Shown here one piece after another: positions 61,218 through 64,000 of a DNA stretch of 64,000 bases. Location of the stretch: NCBI RefSeq assembly GCF_019659805.1, contig NZ_JAIFRO010000004.1, positions 162,578 through 226,577 of the forward strand. The letters are read 5' to 3'. The stretch is from Bartonella raoultii (GTDB lineage: Bacteria > Pseudomonadota > Alphaproteobacteria > Rhizobiales > Rhizobiaceae). The position numbers and the translations under genes are program-made. The notes under the pieces were generated by a model. That model was not told the DNA's origin, searched no databases, and saw nothing but the letters and a program-made list of their open reading frames with translations. Position 1 is the stretch's first letter. Each line of letters opens with the position of its first letter.

Positions 61218-62525
61218 TTATTTACCTATACAAAATTCTGAAAAAATAATATCAAGTAAATCTTCAACATCTATATCTCCTGTAATTTTTCCAAGAAAAT
61301 CACTTGCACGACGAAGATGTTCTGCACGTAAACTAAGATCAAGAGAAGAATTATTCACAGAAGCCTTAATTTCTTTAACAGCTTCTTTTAATAACTGAAG
61401 TTGCCTTTTTCGTGCTGGAACAAGATTTCCAATTTCAGCAGCACGATGGGAACAAAATAATTCAAGCTTTCTAATAAAAAAATCAAAATTTAAACCTGTT
61501 GATGCAGAAAACTCCATTAAAAAATGGTTTTTATTCTTTTCACAAAGATCAAGCTTATTACCAACACGCCATATTTCTGCTGATGTTTCTGGCAATTCAA
61601 TTTCTTTTGGTTTTAGCATATCATAAACTAAAATAACTAAATCAGCTTCTATAACATGTTGTTTTGCAACTTCTATTCCTAATTGCTCTATTTTATTTTC
61701 TGTTTCTCTAAAACCAGCAGTATCTGTCAAAAAAACTGGTAAACCACCAAGAATAAGCCTCATTTCTAAAGCATCACGCGTCGTTCCCTCTTCATCTGTC
61801 ACAATAGAAACAGTTTTTCCAGCCAAACGATTCATGATACTTGATTTTCCAGAATTTGGAGCACCTGCAATGACAATTTTTAATCCATCACGCAAGATAC
61901 TCGCGCGCTCTCCTTCCACAATATGTTCTTGCAGAGAAATGCAAAGATCCTCCACTTCTTTCCAAAATTTATCAGATACTGAATCTGGAATATCAGCTTC
62001 ATCAGCAAAATCAAGTTCTGCTTCAATAAAGGCACGTGCTTTCATAAGTTTATGGCGCCAATCACGATAAAGTGTTGTTAAACGTCCACTTGTACCCATA
62101 ATTGCCAAACGACGCTGACTTTCTGTTTCCGCTTCTATTAAATCAGCAAGTCCTTCTGCTTGAACAAGATCCAATTTCCCTTCTATAAAAGCACGACGAG
62201 AAAATTCACCTGGTTCTGCACTACGACATCCAGAAAATGTAGATAGTTCATCAAGAAAACGATTTACAACTGCTTTTCCTCCATGCAAATGAAATTCTGC
62301 ACAATCTTCCCCTGTAAAACTATGAGGAGCAGGAAAAAAAACAGTCAAAGCAGAATCTAAAAAACTACCATCACGAGCTGTGAGATTTCCATAATGCATA
62401 AACCGCGCTTTAGGTAAACAACCACAAAGCGTTTTAACAACATTCACTACATGAGGACCAGAAAGTCGAATGACAGCAACCCCTGAAGGCAACAATCCAC
62501 TCGAAACAGCAAAGATTGTATCCAC
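61218..62525 (-). CDS. mnmE: tRNA modification GTPase MnmE
   Basis: 435 residues. N-terminal formyl-tetrahydrofolate domain with DTIFAVSSG, helical middle, GTPase P-loop GAPNSGKSSIMNRL (about 220), TDEEGTTRD, DTAGFRE, and the C-terminal FCIGK with the catalytic cysteine. The start is GTG at 62525 behind AGGATTATCCT. Confidence 0.95.
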   Translation of the reverse strand: MDTIFAVSSGLLPSGVAVIRLSGPHVVNVVKTLCGCLPKARFMHYGNLTARDGSFLDSALTVFFPAPHSFTGEDCAEFHLHGGKAVVNRFLDELSTFSGCRSAEPGEFSRRAFIEGKLDLVQAEGLADLIEAETESQRRLAIMGTSGRLTTLYRDWRHKLMKARAFIEAELDFADEADIPDSVSDKFWKEVEDLCISLQEHIVEGERASILRDGLKIVIAGAPNSGKSSIMNRLAGKTVSIVTDEEGTTRDALEMRLILGGLPVFLTDTAGFRETENKIEQLGIEVAKQHVIEADLVILVYDMLKPKEIELPETSAEIWRVGNKLDLCEKNKNHFLMEFSASTGLNFDFFIRKLELFCSHRAAEIGNLVPARKRQLQLLKEAVKEIKASVNNSSLDLSLRAEHLRRASDFLGKITGDIDVEDLLDIIFSEFCIGK

Positions 62526-62555
62526 AGGATAATCCTAATAAAAAAATTAACACTC

Positions 62556-63821
62556 TTATGTATTCATTGAATCAAAGAATTCACTATTGTTTTTCGTTTG
62601 CTTTAATTTATCAATTAAAAATTCAATAGCATCTGTTACATTCATAGGTGCTAAAATGCGACGAAGAACAAAAATTTTATGTAAATCTTGCCGCGCAACC
62701 AATAATTCTTCTTTACGTGTTCCTGATTTCAAAATATCCATAGCTGGGAAAATACGTTTATCAGCAACTTTGCGATCAAGAACAATTTCTGAATTTCCTG
62801 TTCCTTTAAATTCTTCGAAAATCACTTCATCCATACGGCTACCTGTATCAATCAAAGCCGTTGCAATAATTGTTAAAGATCCACCTTCTTCAATATTACG
62901 TGCTGCACCAAAAAAACGTTTTGGACGTTGTAGAGCATTTGCATCCACCCCCCCAGTTAAAACTTTACCTGATGAAGGAACAACCGTATTATAGGCACGA
63001 CCCAAGCGCGTAATAGAATCGAGAAGGATAACAACATCACGTCCATATTCGACAAGGCGTTTTGCTTTTTCAATAACCATTTCAGCTACTTGTACGTGAC
63101 GTATTGCTGGTTCATCAAAAGTAGAAGAAACAACCTCTCCCTTAACAGAACGCTGCATATCAGTAACTTCTTCTGGTCGTTCATCAATTAAAAGAACAAT
63201 AAGATAACATTCAGGATGATTTGTTGTAATAGAATGCGCAATATTTTGGAGTAAAACTGTTTTTCCTGTTCGAGGTGGTGCTACGATAAGTCCTCTTTGA
63301 CCTTTTCCCAATGGAGATATTAAATCAATTACCCGCGATGACATATCTTTTTCCGTAGGATCTTGTATTTCCATTTGGAAACGTTCATTTGAGTAAAGAG
63401 GAGTGAGATTATCAAAATGAATTTTATAGCGAATCTTTTCAGGATTTTCAAAATTAATTGTATTAATTTTAAGAAGAGCAAAATAACGCTCTCCTTCTTT
63501 TGGACTCCGTATAGGGCCTTCAATGGTATCGCCTGTTTTTAAAGAAAATGATTGGATTTGTGCAGGTGAAAGATAAATATCATCAGGTCCTGGAAGATAA
63601 TTAGCATCAGCAGATCTTAAAAAACCAAATCCATCTTGTAAAACCTCGACGACGCCTTCTCCAATAATTTCCACATCTTGTAAAGCAAGTTTTTTCAAGA
63701 TAGCAAACATCAATTCTTGTTTGCGCATAAGAGAAGCATTTTCAACTTCTAATGTTTCAGCAAAAGAGACGAGTTCAACGGGATTTTTACTTTTAAGTTC
63801 TTGTAGTTTCATTTCTTGCAT
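62556..63821 (-). CDS. rho: Transcription termination factor Rho
   Basis: 421 residues, normal length. [11 protein letters not shown], the cold-shock RNA-binding region [16 protein letters not shown], the P-loop [11 protein letters not shown] (about 180), Walker [15 protein letters not shown], and [17 protein letters not shown]. It lies upstream of mnmE, 30 bp between. ATG at 63821 gives the usual rhizobial N-terminus; ATG at 63812 is an alternative. Confidence 0.96.
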   Translation of the reverse strand: MQEMKLQELKSKNPVELVSFAETLEVENASLMRKQELMFAILKKLALQDVEIIGEGVVEVLQDGFGFLRSADANYLPGPDDIYLSPAQIQSFSLKTGDTIEGPIRSPKEGERYFALLKINTINFENPEKIRYKIHFDNLTPLYSNERFQMEIQDPTEKDMSSRVIDLISPLGKGQRGLIVAPPRTGKTVLLQNIAHSITTNHPECYLIVLLIDERPEEVTDMQRSVKGEVVSSTFDEPAIRHVQVAEMVIEKAKRLVEYGRDVVILLDSITRLGRAYNTVVPSSGKVLTGGVDANALQRPKRFFGAARNIEEGGSLTIIATALIDTGSRMDEVIFEEFKGTGNSEIVLDRKVADKRIFPAMDILKSGTRKEELLVARQDLHKIFVLRRILAPMNVTDAIEFLIDKLKQTKNNSEFFDSMNT

Positions 63822-64000
63822 GAAATATGCTCTTTAAATTAGGGGAAATTATTTTGTAGAGAATTTAAAGAATGAAGCACTCTTATTAAGGTAAAAATAG
63901 TGTACACTTAACTTTTTTAAACTGCAAGCATTCTTCATAAGATTTATCTTCGTATATGGTTTAATAAATATATATAAAAATCGATTATACAAATTAAAAT

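Overview
The window looks like chromosomal DNA of a Bartonella-like alphaproteobacterium (Hyphomicrobiales). It is AT-rich, has many wide and partly decayed spacers, and keeps gene neighbourhoods typical of rhizobia, Brucella and Bartonella: argH-lptM-lysA-TIGR02302, xerD-aroK-aroB, zapE-mdh-sucCDAB-lpdA, dapF-mtaB-ftsY-yciB and parB-parA-rsmG-mnmG-mnmE-rho. It also carries family-typical surface proteins (a BA14K-like protein, an Omp19-like lipoprotein and MliC-type lysozyme inhibitors). The species cannot be named from sequence reading alone. I saw no prophage, IS element or CRISPR array.

Layout: 1-2.8 kb holds the 3' end of tsaD, an EVE-domain gene, a broken response-regulator gene and a methyltransferase. 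3-10.7 kb holds the lysine/arginine block, tlpA, a DUF188 protein and a BrkB-type membrane protein. 11.3-16.5 kb holds tyrC, holA and a three-gene ABC importer of the TrpX type. 16.7-19.4 kb is accessory-looking: tRNA-Gly(GCC), a VOC protein, over 1 kb of decayed DNA and an FMN-reductase-like protein. 19.9-29.4 kb is housekeeping (thiD, plsC, a D,D-carboxypeptidase with a CobW GTPase, a YafK-like L,D-transpeptidase, accA, xerD, aroK, aroB).

29.5-30.7 kb holds the most striking element: a tRNA-Arg(CCU) gene split by a group I intron of about 229 nt, followed by two tandem MliC-like genes. 30.7-36.7 kb is a complete six-gene Mrp/Pha cation/proton antiporter operon with fused A and B subunits. 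37-40 kb has a BA14K-like gene with a nearby broken copy of its signature, and a two-gene carboxynorspermidine (polyamine) operon ending in a strong terminator. 40-49 kb is the TCA-cycle operon mdh-sucC-sucD-sucA-sucB-lpdA. 49-56.8 kb holds zapE, the Omp19-like lipoprotein, dapF-mtaB-ftsY-yciB, gloB and an unknown secreted protein. 56.8-63.8 kb is the chromosome partition and tRNA-modification cluster, with parS sites inside or beside mnmG, rsmG and mnmE, which suggests the replication origin is not far away.

Most genes are ordinary core metabolism, envelope and information-processing genes. I did not find a convincing novel multi-gene system. The features most worth a second look are the tRNA intron, the parS cluster, the MliC pair, the decayed response regulator and BA14K signature, and a frameshifted small membrane protein before aroK.
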